Shown here piece by piece: positions 1 to 8,683 of a stretch of 64,000 nt of DNA. Source of the DNA: Acinetobacter sp. NIPH 298 (GTDB lineage: Bacteria; Pseudomonadota; Gammaproteobacteria; Pseudomonadales; Moraxellaceae); NCBI RefSeq assembly GCF_000369505.1, contig NZ_KB850055.1:1794407-1858406 (forward strand). The letters run 5' to 3'. The position numbers were made by a program, and so were the translations under genes. Under the pieces are notes generated by a model that was given only the letters and a program-made list of their open reading frames with translations, did no database searches and was not told the DNA's origin. Positions within the stretch are counted from its first letter, which is position 1. Each line of letters opens with the position of its first letter.

Positions 1-1768
1 CATTGATCGTCTCGCCTAGGGCATAGTTATTGTTTGTTGTGCCATCACCAAAGTTAATGCCTTTTTGTGCTTCAGTCAGTGCCGTATCTGCTGTACTTTG
101 TGCATTGCTCGCATTGGTTAATGCTGTGTTGGCTGTACTTTGTGCTGCATTAGCTGAGGTTTGCGCATTATTAGCATTGGTTAATGCCGTATTTGCTGTG
201 TTCTGTGCTGTCGTAACATTGTTATTCGTTGTCGTTAATTGACCAAAGTTAACTGCATCGCTTGCAACAGTACCAGCAGCTAAATTCGTAATTTTCTGGT
301 TATTTAAATTTGCCCCGCCATTTAAATTACTTGCACCTGCTACACTCAATGTGCCACCAGTGGCAAGATTACCTGCGGTTACAGTTCCAGTAAATGTAGG
401 TGCATCTGCGATTTGAATATCAAGCGTATTACCAGTAATGACTGTTTTAACATTTGCATTTGAGCCTGCACCTATTAAACCACCAGTGATATTTAAAGAT
501 GATCCAAGTTTATTGGATGAAGTACCAGTATTGCCATTAAATGTGATTGCTTTATTAACAGCTGTATCTAAGCCCGATAATGCTGCACCTACATTATTCA
601 CATTACCTGTTTTAGTACCAGCTGCAGGATCTGTTGTAACATTATAGGTTGGTGCTGTATAAGCATTCGTGGCTGAATTATATGCTGCTCCACCACCCAA
701 TGCTGTCGCTAAACGACTATGTGTATCATCATAAGCCTTATCTAATTGTGCAACATTCACTGCATCAGTGAGCGCAGCACCATCGGCGACGTTCTGAATA
801 CGTCGAGTTGCGCCAATTGTACCTACAGAAACCACACCATTTGTGGCAGATGGAGCAACATTTGTTAAGAATGAATTTCCTGATTGTGCCGTAGTCGTTG
901 AACCCCCACCTAATGATACAGAGTTCTCTACACTAGCATTGGCACCATCACCAATAGCAATACCTTTCGTTGCACCAGCTTCAACAGTCGCTATATTACC
1001 TATAGCGATACCAAAATCTGCTTTTGAATAACTTTGGCGACCCACAGCAATTGCTGTGTTACCCGTTGCTTGGTTGGCTGTTCCGACAGATACCGATGAT
1101 GTTCCACTAGCAAGGTTACCAACACCCAAACTTACAGCATATCCATTGGTCGTACGGTTACCCTGACCAACAGCGACACCATGAAAATCACCTTCAACTT
1201 GGTTTCCATTACCAACCGCCACACCTCCACCAGCACCTGTGGAGTTTAGGGTGCCTATTGCGACTGACGCACTTGTATATCCAGTTTGTCCATTTGGATA
1301 ATTGACTGGTGTAGCACCACCTCTACGATCAGCAATTTGTTGACTGGTAGCATTAGTGGCATTAATTGTATTTTGTTTACCTATAGCAACAGAATCTGGA
1401 GCACTACTAATAGTTGTTCCACAACCCATTGCAATACTATTGGTTGAGGTAGCCCCGCTAATGGTAGCTTGATTTAAAGTACGACATTGAGCATTTGTTG
1501 GTGATATCGCTGTACTTGAAGCTTGGCTACTACTTCCCCCTTCTGTATTGACTTCTGCAAAAGCAAATGATGGAACAAGAATGCTAAAAATAGCAAAAGA
1601 CAATGGCTTTAAGAAAAACAATTTAGCTTGTTGACTATCCACTGAATTATTGATTTGACCAGCAGTATCACTCACACCGCTATTTTTAGTTTTACTTTTA
1701 GCAAGTTCTGAAACCGCTACCCAAACGCCTAAAGACGCATTCCAAACAACTTTATAAACTTTGTTCAT
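1..1768 (-). CDS. Trimeric autotransporter adhesin, Ata/YadA-like, N-terminal part (partial)
   Basis: This is the first 589 codons of a cell-surface adhesin whose C-terminus lies beyond the left edge. The product starts [19 protein letters not shown], the extended signal peptide region typical of very long autotransporters, followed by a hydrophobic signal ending near SFAFAE. A YadA-type head follows, with many SVAIG / GVAVG / GIAIG repeats, then neck-like segments such as DAVNVAQL and DAVNFGQL. The part closest to the edge is a low-complexity stalk rich in [13 protein letters not shown] repeats. The family trimerises and exports itself through a C-terminal barrel not seen here, and it binds host matrix or mediates biofilm. 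AGGA lies 7 nt before the ATG at 1768. No neighbour is co-directional nearby, so it is probably monocistronic. The family is very likely; equivalence to Ata itself is inference. Confidence 0.9.
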   Translation of the reverse strand, partial: MNKVYKVVWNASLGVWVAVSELAKSKTKNSGVSDTAGQINNSVDSQQAKLFFLKPLSFAIFSILVPSFAFAEVNTEGGSSSQASSTAISPTNAQCRTLNQATISGATSTNSIAMGCGTTISSAPDSVAIGKQNTINATNATSQQIADRRGGATPVNYPNGQTGYTSASVAIGTLNSTGAGGGVAVGNGNQVEGDFHGVAVGQGNRTTNGYAVSLGVGNLASGTSSVSVGTANQATGNTAIAVGRQSYSKADFGIAIGNIATVEAGATKGIAIGDGANASVENSVSLGGGSTTTAQSGNSFLTNVAPSATNGVVSVGTIGATRRIQNVADGAALTDAVNVAQLDKAYDDTHSRLATALGGGAAYNSATNAYTAPTYNVTTDPAAGTKTGNVNNVGAALSGLDTAVNKAITFNGNTGTSSNKLGSSLNITGGLIGAGSNANVKTVITGNTLDIQIADAPTFTGTVTAGNLATGGTLSVAGASNLNGGANLNNQKITNLAAGTVASDAVNFGQLTTTNNNVTTAQNTANTALTNANNAQTSANAAQSTANTALTNASNAQSTADTALTEAQKGINFGDGTTNNNYALGETIN

Positions 1769-2121
1769 ATTTTTTTCCTAGACGTAAATTAAACGTTAAA
1801 ACATGTTTGCTTATGTGTACATACCTGTCTATCAGGTAAATAAATGTAATTTAATGTTCAATAAAATAACTTTTTTTATATGCCAAGTAAATCACAATAT
1901 TTTTATGATTATGCATTTCAAATCACACACTACAATTCAATATAATGCATTGATTTTATGTTAAAAATTACAATTAAAACAAGTATTAAAATTAACCAAA
2001 GATAATAATAAAATTGCACTTATCAACTAATCCTCACACTATAAGTCGGAAAAATGAATATACATGACAATAATTAACACTGTTTGACTTTTAATATCCA
2101 AAAAAAATTGTATCAAAAATA

Positions 2122-2149
2122 AAAAAGTCAGCATTTATGCTGACTTTTT
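2122..2149. terminator. Bidirectional intrinsic terminator-like hairpin
   Basis: The arms AAAAAGTCAGCA and TGCTGACTTTTT are perfectly complementary over 12 bp around a 4-nt loop, with U-tracts in both directions. It does not follow either flanking gene, because both are transcribed away from it. It may terminate an unrecognised small transcript. Confidence 0.7.
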
Positions 2150-2404
2150 AATGAATCCATTGTTCTAACTATCAATTAATATTGAGCTCAATTATTGACT
2201 AACCAATTTTAAGTAAAAAATTTCACAAAACTTATTAAGCTTTGATCAGCTTAATGTTTAGTAAATCACTTTATTTCGACGGGAAACTATAGACTTACAT
2301 TGTTGTCACTCCAAGCTACCTCCCTTTTTGATGACTAAAATTATCATCATTCGATATAGTTGTAGAAGAAATAAAGCTTTGCTATTTTTTAATTAGGTAT
2401 TAAA

Positions 2405-2431
2405 CCGACAACCCTATAAATCAAGTATGAT
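2405..2431 (+). promoter_or_regulatory. Candidate fau promoter
   Basis: TATGAT at 2426-2431 is a good -10 hexamer, 30 nt before the fau ATG. A weak -35-like CCGACA lies at 2405-2410 with a short 15-nt spacer. No clear ribosome binding site precedes the ATG. Confidence 0.35.
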
Positions 2432-2461
2432 CCCTCTATCAAAACCATTTTTTAAAGCTTT

Positions 2462-3049
2462 ATGAGCAACACATTAAACGCATTAAGAAAACAGCTCCGT
2501 TTAAAAAGAAAACGCCTTTCTCGTTACGAACAAAAAAAAGCAGAACATCGAGTTTTGATCCAACTGAGACATACAGTTCAATTTAAAACAGCGACAAAAA
2601 TTGGTTTGTATTTACATGCATTTGGGGAAATACAAACCCAAAAACTGTTAGAACTCTGTTTCCAACAGAAGAAACAAGTTTACTTGCCGATGATCTGCAA
2701 TATGAATCAGACACTTGTATGGGTAAAAATTAGCGCAAACCAATATTTCAACAAACGTTTTTCACACCACGCACTAGGGATGAAAGAGCCGATGGCAAGT
2801 CGAGGCAAACATGTTTCTGCATTAGATTTACTGATTATGCCCTTACTGGCCTGTGATCATCATGGCACTCGAATTGGTATGGGTGGAGGTTTTTACGACC
2901 GTACACTTGCGACAGCCAAACATCATCCATATCGCTTAGGACTCGCTCACTCTTTTCAATATATTGATGAGCAACTACTACGGCAAAAATGGGATCAACC
3001 GCTTGATGGACTACTCACGCCAAAGCAACAGTACCGTTTTAGCCGTTGA
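2462..3049 (+). CDS. fau: 5-formyltetrahydrofolate cyclo-ligase
   Basis: The enzyme converts 5-formyl-THF to 5,10-methenyl-THF with ATP and returns this storage folate to one-carbon metabolism in the cytoplasm. The 195-residue product has the usual family length. It has the basic N-terminus (LRKQLRLKRKRL) and the diagnostic glycine-rich motif GMGGGFYDR near residue 140, preceded by LLIMPLLACD. No Shine-Dalgarno is obvious before the ATG, so the start rests on family length. It stands alone, with lon about 145 nt downstream under its own promoter. In many gamma-proteobacteria the gene follows ssrS, but no 6S RNA is recognisable here. Confidence 0.93.
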   Translation: MSNTLNALRKQLRLKRKRLSRYEQKKAEHRVLIQLRHTVQFKTATKIGLYLHAFGEIQTQKLLELCFQQKKQVYLPMICNMNQTLVWVKISANQYFNKRFSHHALGMKEPMASRGKHVSALDLLIMPLLACDHHGTRIGMGGGFYDRTLATAKHHPYRLGLAHSFQYIDEQLLRQKWDQPLDGLLTPKQQYRFSR

Positions 3050-3125
3050 ATCTATGAAATTTAGTATATTTCGCCTGAATTCCGACTAATTTAGTTATTT
3101 TTTAATATTTTCTGAGATAAAACCC

Positions 3126-3156
3126 TTGTAATTTTTAAAATGCACATCACTATAAA
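3126..3156 (+). promoter_or_regulatory. Candidate lon promoter
   Basis: TTGTAA at 3126-3131 and TATAAA at 3151-3156 are separated by 19 nt and lie just upstream of lon. A heat-shock sigma-32 promoter would be expected for this gene, and CCCTTGTAA is loosely like its -35 element, but no clear CCCAT-type -10 is present. Confidence 0.35.
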
Positions 3157-3194
3157 AAGCATGGCAACACCGTTGTCACTCATTAGGAGTGCTC

Positions 3195-5624
3195 ATGTCC
3201 GAATTTATTATGAATGATGAAACTATCTTAGAGCCGCAAGTTCCGAGTGTATTACCACTTTTAGCATTACGTGATGTCGTGGTATATCCACACATGCAAA
3301 TTGCGCTATTCGTGGGTCGTGAAAAATCGATCAATGCAGTGGACGTAGCTCGTAACGGTGATAATTTAGTATTTGTAGTTGCGCAAAAAGATTCGCTTAC
3401 AGAAGAAATTGATCACGATAACCTGTATCAATATGGAACTGTAGCTAAAATCGTACAAGTCGTGAATCATGAAAATGATGAAAACTGCATTAAAGTACTA
3501 ATTGAAGGCCTACACCGTTCAAAACTAGAACAGATTATTGACGGTGAAGAATACTTAACCGCTGAACATCATTTAAGCCCGATGACTGTTGCATTGGATC
3601 AAGAGACCCAAGAGACTCGCTTGAATGAATTACGTACTCTTTTTGCTCAATATGCTGAAGCAAAACTACGTAATGCACGCGAACTTGTCGCAGCTGCCAA
3701 CAAAATCGAAGACTTATTACAATTGATGTTCTTCGTTGCAACACGTGTACCTTTGAACATTGAAGTAAAGCAAAAGTTCTTAGAGCACGATGAGTTTGAA
3801 GAACATTTACAAGAGTTGATGAGTTATTTGACCAATCAATCTGCTGAACAGCAAATTGAGCAGACCCTGCATGACAGCGTAAAACGTCAGATGGAAAAGA
3901 ATCAACGCGAATACTTTCTCAATGAAAAAATGAAAGTTATTCAGCGTGAGCTTTCCGATATGAATGGCGGTGCTGAAGATGATGTAGCAGAGATTGAAAA
4001 GCGTCTTGCTGAAGAAGATTTGCCTGAACATGTACGCAAAAAAGCCGAAGCAGAGTTTCGTAAACTCAAAGCCATGCAACCTGCTTCTAGCGAAGCCGCT
4101 GTAGTCCGTAACTATCTAGAAGTGATTTTAGATACGCCATGGAATAAAGCCAGCAAAGTCAGCATTAACTTAAGTAAAGCACAAGAAACACTAGATGCAG
4201 ATCACTACGGCTTAGATGACGTGAAAGATCGTATTGTTGAATATCTAGCGGTTCAATCTCGTGTGAAAAAACTTAAAGGCCCGATTCTTTGTTTAGTTGG
4301 CCCTCCTGGTGTAGGTAAAACTTCACTTGGTGAATCAGTTGCTAAAGCAACAGGTCGTGAATTTGTCCGTATGGCACTTGGTGGCGTACGTGACGAAGCG
4401 GAAATCCGTGGTCACCGTCGTACTTATATTGGTGCGATGCCGGGTAAAATTGTGCAATCTTTAACAAAGGTTGGAGTAAAGAACCCATTGTTCTTACTCG
4501 ACGAAATCGACAAGATGGCACAAGACTACCGTGGTGATCCTGCTTCTGCGTTACTAGAGGTACTTGATCCATCTCAGAACAATAAGTTCAATGATCACTA
4601 CTTAGACCTTGATCTTGACCTCTCTGAAGTGATGTTCATCTGTACTGCAAACAGTATGAATATTCCAGAAGCGTTATTAGATCGTATGGAAGTGATTCGT
4701 CTACCGGGTTATACCGAAGATGAAAAAGTGAATATTGCTCAGCGCTACCTTGTTCCTAAAGCGATCAAAAACAATGGTCTGCGTGCAAAAGAACTAACCG
4801 TTCATGAAGAAGCGATTCGTGACATCGTACAACGTTATACGCGTGAAGCGGGTGTGCGTAGTTTGGAACGTGAAGTATCTAAAATTGCACGTAAAGTCGT
4901 GAAAGAAGCGGTGAGTAAGAAATCGAAAAACTTACAGCTTGATGTCACCTCTGCAAATCTTCCAGATTACTTAGGTCCGCATAAGTTTGACTTTGGTATT
5001 GCTGAAGATGAAGCGCAAGTCGGCCGTGTAAATGGTTTAGCTTGGACTTCTGTTGGCGGAGAGTTATTGACCATTGAAGTTGCTGCCGTGAAAGGTAAAG
5101 GCAAATTCATTACTACAGGTTCACTCGGCGATGTCATGAAAGAGTCTATTACTGCGGCCATGACTGTGGTTCGTACGCGTGCGGATGAGCTTGGTATTGA
5201 AGCATCTCGTTTTGAAGAAACCGACGTGCATGTTCACTTACCGGAAGGTGCAACTCCGAAAGATGGTCCATCTGCTGGTTTGGCACTGACGACTGCACTG
5301 GTATCTGCATTTACAGATATTACGATTCGCCCAGATATTGCGATGACAGGTGAAACCAGTCTTAGCGGTCGTGCGATGCGTATCGGTGGCTTGAAAGAAA
5401 AACTGCTTGCTGCACACCGTGGTGGGGTCAAATTGGTATTTATCCCACAAGATAACGTACGTGATTTGGCTGAAATCCCTGACAATGTCAAAGAAGGTTT
5501 AGAAATCAAAGCAGTGAAAAGCATTGATGAAATTCTTCCTTTAGCATTAACAGATATGCCGAAACCTTTGGCTAAAACACCTATTGTTAAACCAGTAGAA
5601 GATACCAAGGCTGCGCGACACTAA
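3195..5624 (+). CDS. lon: ATP-dependent protease Lon
   Basis: Lon is a cytoplasmic homohexameric AAA+ serine protease that degrades damaged and regulatory proteins. From the chosen ATG the product is 809 residues, normal for the family. It begins with the LON substrate domain (LPLLALRDVVVYPHM). The AAA+ module follows, with Walker A GPPGVGKT near residue 370, Walker B FLLDEIDKM and an arginine-finger region. The C-terminal protease domain has the nucleophile in DGPSAGLA near residue 693 and the partner lysine in GGLKEKLLAA. An in-frame GTG at 3189 abuts the TAGGAG ribosome site at 3184-3188, so the ATG at 3195 is preferred. A strong terminator follows. No oddity was seen. Confidence 0.97.
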   Translation: MSEFIMNDETILEPQVPSVLPLLALRDVVVYPHMQIALFVGREKSINAVDVARNGDNLVFVVAQKDSLTEEIDHDNLYQYGTVAKIVQVVNHENDENCIKVLIEGLHRSKLEQIIDGEEYLTAEHHLSPMTVALDQETQETRLNELRTLFAQYAEAKLRNARELVAAANKIEDLLQLMFFVATRVPLNIEVKQKFLEHDEFEEHLQELMSYLTNQSAEQQIEQTLHDSVKRQMEKNQREYFLNEKMKVIQRELSDMNGGAEDDVAEIEKRLAEEDLPEHVRKKAEAEFRKLKAMQPASSEAAVVRNYLEVILDTPWNKASKVSINLSKAQETLDADHYGLDDVKDRIVEYLAVQSRVKKLKGPILCLVGPPGVGKTSLGESVAKATGREFVRMALGGVRDEAEIRGHRRTYIGAMPGKIVQSLTKVGVKNPLFLLDEIDKMAQDYRGDPASALLEVLDPSQNNKFNDHYLDLDLDLSEVMFICTANSMNIPEALLDRMEVIRLPGYTEDEKVNIAQRYLVPKAIKNNGLRAKELTVHEEAIRDIVQRYTREAGVRSLEREVSKIARKVVKEAVSKKSKNLQLDVTSANLPDYLGPHKFDFGIAEDEAQVGRVNGLAWTSVGGELLTIEVAAVKGKGKFITTGSLGDVMKESITAAMTVVRTRADELGIEASRFEETDVHVHLPEGATPKDGPSAGLALTTALVSAFTDITIRPDIAMTGETSLSGRAMRIGGLKEKLLAAHRGGVKLVFIPQDNVRDLAEIPDNVKEGLEIKAVKSIDEILPLALTDMPKPLAKTPIVKPVEDTKAARH

Positions 5625-5630
5625 TCTGTG

Positions 5631-5670
5631 TGTAACAAAAAAGAGAGCCTCGGCTCTCTTTTTTGTTACA
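5631..5670. terminator. lon terminator
   Basis: A perfect 19-bp inverted repeat (core AAGAGAGCC / GGCTCTCTT) with a 2-nt loop begins 7 nt after the lon stop codon and includes a run of six T. Confidence 0.9.
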
Positions 5671-5693
5671 TAATTTTTTATTACAAAATTAGG

Positions 5694-5722
5694 TTGAAAA
5701 ACAACCAATATCTTGCATAATG
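5694..5722 (+). promoter_or_regulatory. Strong sigma-70 promoter of putative sRNA
   Basis: TTGAAA at 5694-5699 and CATAAT/ATAATG at 5716-5722 are spaced 16-17 nt. It lies downstream of the lon terminator and directs transcription into the hairpin region at 5776-5844, not directly into rlmH. Confidence 0.6.
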
Positions 5723-5728
5723 AAATAG

Positions 5729-5844
5729 AGTCGATAAAAACAAAAGCTAAATTTGACTTGTGAACTCATTTTTTTAGCGTCATCTGAACTCCAGACGGAT
5801 GATGCTTTGATCGCAGCTCATACGCATTTTGAGCTGCGTTTTTT
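5729..5844 (+). ncRNA. Putative small RNA between lon and rlmH
   Basis: About 116 nt are framed by a good sigma-70 promoter and an intrinsic terminator, with no reading frame of note. The first stem pairs AGCGTCATC with GATGATGCT (9 bp, one G-U) and may extend inside through CTG/CAG. The terminator stem pairs CGCAGCTCA with TGAGCTGCG (5812-5820 and 5830-5838) and is followed by six T. The AU-rich 5' part (5731-5775) would be single-stranded and suits target pairing or Hfq binding. I do not recognise it as a named RNA family. The alternative is a leftover leader with attenuator for rlmH, but rlmH has its own TATAAT at 5927-5932. Confidence 0.55.
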
Positions 5845-5961
5845 ATGTTGTGGAATAAAGCACCACCCTGCATAGCGTTTAAGAACAATAAATCTATTCG
5901 AGTCCACATGAATCCGTCTCAGCGTTTATAATGCGCCCATATTATTTACACGTATTGTCTT

Positions 5962-6441
5962 ATGAAAATTCGTATCGTGACGATTGGCCAAAAAATGCCT
6001 GCATGGGTACTGACTGGGTTTGAAGACTATTTCAAACGTATTCAACCTTTTGTACAAACCCAAGTGATTGAGCTGCCAATGGCGAAGCGTGGCAAAAATG
6101 ATTCAGAAGCTGACATCTTAAAATACTGCCAAATCGAGGGTGAAAGTATTCTGAATGCGGTCAAAGCCAATGAAACTCTGATTGCCTTAGAAGTGGGTGG
6201 ACGTGAACTGAGTACCGAGAAACTTGCGGATACCATGCAGCAATGGATGCTCGAAGGCAACGATATCGTACTTGCCATAGGTGGCCCTGATGGACTATCC
6301 GATGCAGTACGCAAAGCTGCTGCTTGGCACTGGTCATTATCCAAACTCACCATGCCTCATCCACTTGTTCGTGTGTTACTCATCGAACAACTCTATCGTG
6401 CCATGAGTATTAATCACAATCACCCTTACCACCGTGCGTGA
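5962..6441 (+). CDS. rlmH: 23S rRNA (pseudouridine1915-N3)-methyltransferase RlmH
   Basis: RlmH is a small homodimeric SPOUT-fold methyltransferase that methylates pseudouridine 1915 of 23S rRNA on assembled 70S ribosomes, using S-adenosylmethionine. The product has 159 residues, the usual size. Family landmarks are the start MKIRIVTIGQKMP, the SAM-binding knot segment LAIGGPDGLS and the C-terminal HPLVRVLLIEQLYRA followed by HPYHRA. A TATAAT box at 5927-5932 gives it its own promoter. It is followed by an unrelated dioxygenase about 107 nt later. Confidence 0.96.
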   Translation: MKIRIVTIGQKMPAWVLTGFEDYFKRIQPFVQTQVIELPMAKRGKNDSEADILKYCQIEGESILNAVKANETLIALEVGGRELSTEKLADTMQQWMLEGNDIVLAIGGPDGLSDAVRKAAAWHWSLSKLTMPHPLVRVLLIEQLYRAMSINHNHPYHRA

Positions 6442-6548
6442 TTTAATATCGTGTTCTAGTTTTGGAACAATCTGTTGAAACTTAGCCTCTTTTAAACAGT
6501 GCTTATTTTTGTCACCATAACCATGTATTTCCAGTCAGGTGCTTAACG

Positions 6549-7322
6549 ATGAATGTGCAAACTTTACCAGGGTTATTTATCTCTCATGGTTCGCCAATGC
6601 TTGCACTTGACCCAGAACAAGTTGGTCCTGCTCTGCATCGGCTAAGTACCAATCTACCCAAACCACAGGCAATTATCGTCATGTCTGCCCATTGGGAAAG
6701 CCAAGCGCTTGAAGTCAGCACCTCAATCCGACCACAAACATGGCACGACTTCCGTGGATTTCCACAGGCACTATATGACATTCGCTATCCTGCTTCGGGT
6801 GCACCAGAACTGGCAGAAAAAATACTCACGTTATTTGCTGAAGCAGGATTTTCTGCGCATGCCAACAGTACTCGTCCGCGTGATCATGGCGTATGGATGC
6901 CTTTATTGCACATGTATCCTGAAGCCGATATTCCCGTGATCGAAATTTCACTTCCTATTCACTTAAATGCCGACGACATCTACAAAATCGGACAAACCCT
7001 TGCGCCTTTGCGAGAACAACAGATGTTATTAATTGGCTCAGGGAGCATTACCCACAACCTTGCGGAGCTTTCTTGGCATACTGATACCGATGTACCGATA
7101 TGGGCAAGTACCTTCCGTAATACGGTCGTCAATAAGCTTACGCATCAAAACTATGATGCTGTATTGGATTGGCCATCATTGCCTTATGTTCAACGTAATC
7201 ATCCGACACTTGAACATTTTGCACCGCTATTCTTTGCAATGGGCACAGGTCATCGTTTTAATATCGTACATAGTAGTTTTTCAATGGGTTCATTAGGAAT
7301 GGATATCTATCGTTTCGACTGA
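6549..7322 (+). CDS. DODA-type extradiol ring-cleavage dioxygenase (YgiD-like)
   Basis: The protein belongs to the LigB/DODA superfamily of non-heme metal dioxygenases; E. coli YgiD is a 4,5-DOPA dioxygenase. The 257-residue product shows the metal-binding and family motifs in order: LFISHGSPM near the N-terminus, MSAHWES, WHDFRGFP, the HGVWMPLLHMYP block, and GSGSITHNL. No signal peptide is seen, so it is cytoplasmic. The physiological substrate is unknown; a catechol-type aromatic is inferred from family membership. It is a single gene with a weak terminator-like hairpin downstream. Confidence 0.9.
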   Translation: MNVQTLPGLFISHGSPMLALDPEQVGPALHRLSTNLPKPQAIIVMSAHWESQALEVSTSIRPQTWHDFRGFPQALYDIRYPASGAPELAEKILTLFAEAGFSAHANSTRPRDHGVWMPLLHMYPEADIPVIEISLPIHLNADDIYKIGQTLAPLREQQMLLIGSGSITHNLAELSWHTDTDVPIWASTFRNTVVNKLTHQNYDAVLDWPSLPYVQRNHPTLEHFAPLFFAMGTGHRFNIVHSSFSMGSLGMDIYRFD

Positions 7323-7330
7323 ATCATATT

Positions 7331-7375
7331 CTTGGTGTTCGGCAGAAAAGTTTAATAAATGAGCACCAAGCTTTT
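7331..7375 (+). terminator. Possible terminator after the dioxygenase gene
   Basis: CTTGGTGTTC (7331-7340) pairs with GAGCACCAAG (7361-7370) across a 20-nt loop, followed by a short T run. The long loop and weak T-tract lower confidence. Confidence 0.4.
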
Positions 7376-7506
7376 AAAAATCCTATACTTTTATTTAATA
7401 TTACAAATCAATACATTTAACGAACTTAATACCTAAACTGACTACATGCTCTTTTTTTAAGAATCCATTAAGCTTATGGCTGCTATATTATATATGTTCT
7501 TTGAAT

Positions 7507-8613
7507 ATGAAAATCAAATATTTAATTCTTGCCTTACTCCCTTTTTCTTTAATGGCATGTCAAACAGTACAAAATGTTGCTGATCATGTAACAACTGAAA
7601 TTAACGCGACAGCGGCTAAAAACCTCACGGATTATCACTGGACTTATCAAGCATCTACAGCGTCAAAGCCATTGGTTTTAAACTTTAATGACAATCAACA
7701 ACTTTCGATTCAAACGGGTTGTAATGGTCAAGGTGGTACTTGGAAAGTTGAAGGCAACAATATTGTTACTTCTGCGCTTATATCAACAAAAATGGCTTGT
7801 GCAGATGATTTAATGAAACAAGAACGTTTATCTGCTGATATTTTCAGTGATAAAAAAGTTCCATTTCAAATCAGTACTATGAATGGTCAACCAATCTTGA
7901 CTGTAACTGATAGCAAAGGGCAAAAACACGTATTTACAGGTGCAAAAGTGACGAATAGCAACGTGTTAACTAACTACACTTGGTCATATCAACCTGCTGA
8001 TACCAAACGTCCAATCGTATTAAGCTTCTTAGCCAATGATCGCTTGTCTGTAGATACAGGTTGTAACCGCTTAAATACATCATGGAAAATTGAAAATGGT
8101 TTGATCGCGACAGGTGATGGTGCATCAACGATGATGGCGTGTAATCCAGCACTTATGAAACAAGAGCAATTTGCAGGAACTCTTTTACAAAAACGTCAGA
8201 TTCCGTTTGAAGTGAATGCAAGCAACCTTGAGCAACCAACACTCGTGATTACTGATGCTAAAGGTCAAAAATATACATTTGTCGGAAAAATGACAGCTGA
8301 AGCAAAATACCAAACAGAACCTAAAACTGTTTTCATGGAAATTTCACCAGAAACTAAGTCTTGTGTAGGTGTAGCGCCACAGACTTGTATGCAAGTTCGT
8401 GAAATTAAATATGATGACAAAGGTGTAAAAACATACGCGGATAAAGACTGGTCACTTTACTACGGTCAAATCGAAGGTTTTGAACACAACCCAAACCAAC
8501 GTGTCATCGTTCGTGTGAAACGCTTTGAAATTAAAAACCCAGCGGCTGACCAATCTAGCCTAGCTGACGTATTAGATATGGTTGTTGAACAAGAAATTGT
8601 TAAGAAACCTTAA
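7507..8613 (+). CDS. Lipoprotein with two META/HslJ domains and a C-terminal DUF4377 domain
   Basis: This is a predicted envelope lipoprotein of 368 residues. The signal peptide ends in the lipobox LMAC. Two tandem copies of a META (HslJ-like) domain follow. Each has a TDYHWTYQ / TNYTWSYQ start, a central TGCNGQGGTW / TGCNRLNTSW motif and an MACADDLMKQE / MACNPALMKQE motif, so they arose by internal duplication. The last ~100 residues carry a DUF4377-type region (ISPETKSCVG to WSLYYGQIEGFEH). META domains occur in heat-inducible or copper/antibiotic tolerance proteins, but no function is proven. The ATG at 7507 is preferred to an in-frame TTG at 7501; neither has a clear ribosome site. A strong bidirectional terminator follows. 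Confidence 0.85.
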   Translation: MKIKYLILALLPFSLMACQTVQNVADHVTTEINATAAKNLTDYHWTYQASTASKPLVLNFNDNQQLSIQTGCNGQGGTWKVEGNNIVTSALISTKMACADDLMKQERLSADIFSDKKVPFQISTMNGQPILTVTDSKGQKHVFTGAKVTNSNVLTNYTWSYQPADTKRPIVLSFLANDRLSVDTGCNRLNTSWKIENGLIATGDGASTMMACNPALMKQEQFAGTLLQKRQIPFEVNASNLEQPTLVITDAKGQKYTFVGKMTAEAKYQTEPKTVFMEISPETKSCVGVAPQTCMQVREIKYDDKGVKTYADKDWSLYYGQIEGFEHNPNQRVIVRVKRFEIKNPAADQSSLADVLDMVVEQEIVKKP

Positions 8614-8630
8614 TACATTGCTATAGCTAT

Positions 8631-8670
8631 AAATAATAACTCCGATGTTTTTACATCGGAGTTATTATTT
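8631..8670. terminator. Bidirectional terminator between the META lipoprotein gene and gdhA
   Basis: An 18-bp perfect stem (core ACTCCGATGT / ACATCGGAGT) encloses a TTTT loop and lies between convergent genes. It can serve both strands. Confidence 0.88.
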
Positions 8671-8683
8671 GCTCGGCGAAATA

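Larger units (their letters stand above)
1769..2461. other. Intergenic region between adhesin and fau
   Basis: This is an AT-rich 693-nt gap between divergent genes. It should hold the adhesin promoter and the fau promoter. The only strong structure is a terminator-like hairpin at 2122-2149 that belongs to neither flanking gene. On the minus strand near 2315-2330 there is a purine-rich, Shine-Dalgarno-like GGGAGG followed by only a five-codon frame. No convincing protein is encoded. I also looked for 6S RNA, which often precedes fau, and saw no support. Confidence 0.5.

Noticed and set aside
2150..2461. Possible 6S RNA ahead of fau
   Set aside because: 6S RNA often precedes fau, but I see no long closing stem with a central bubble here and cannot support it.
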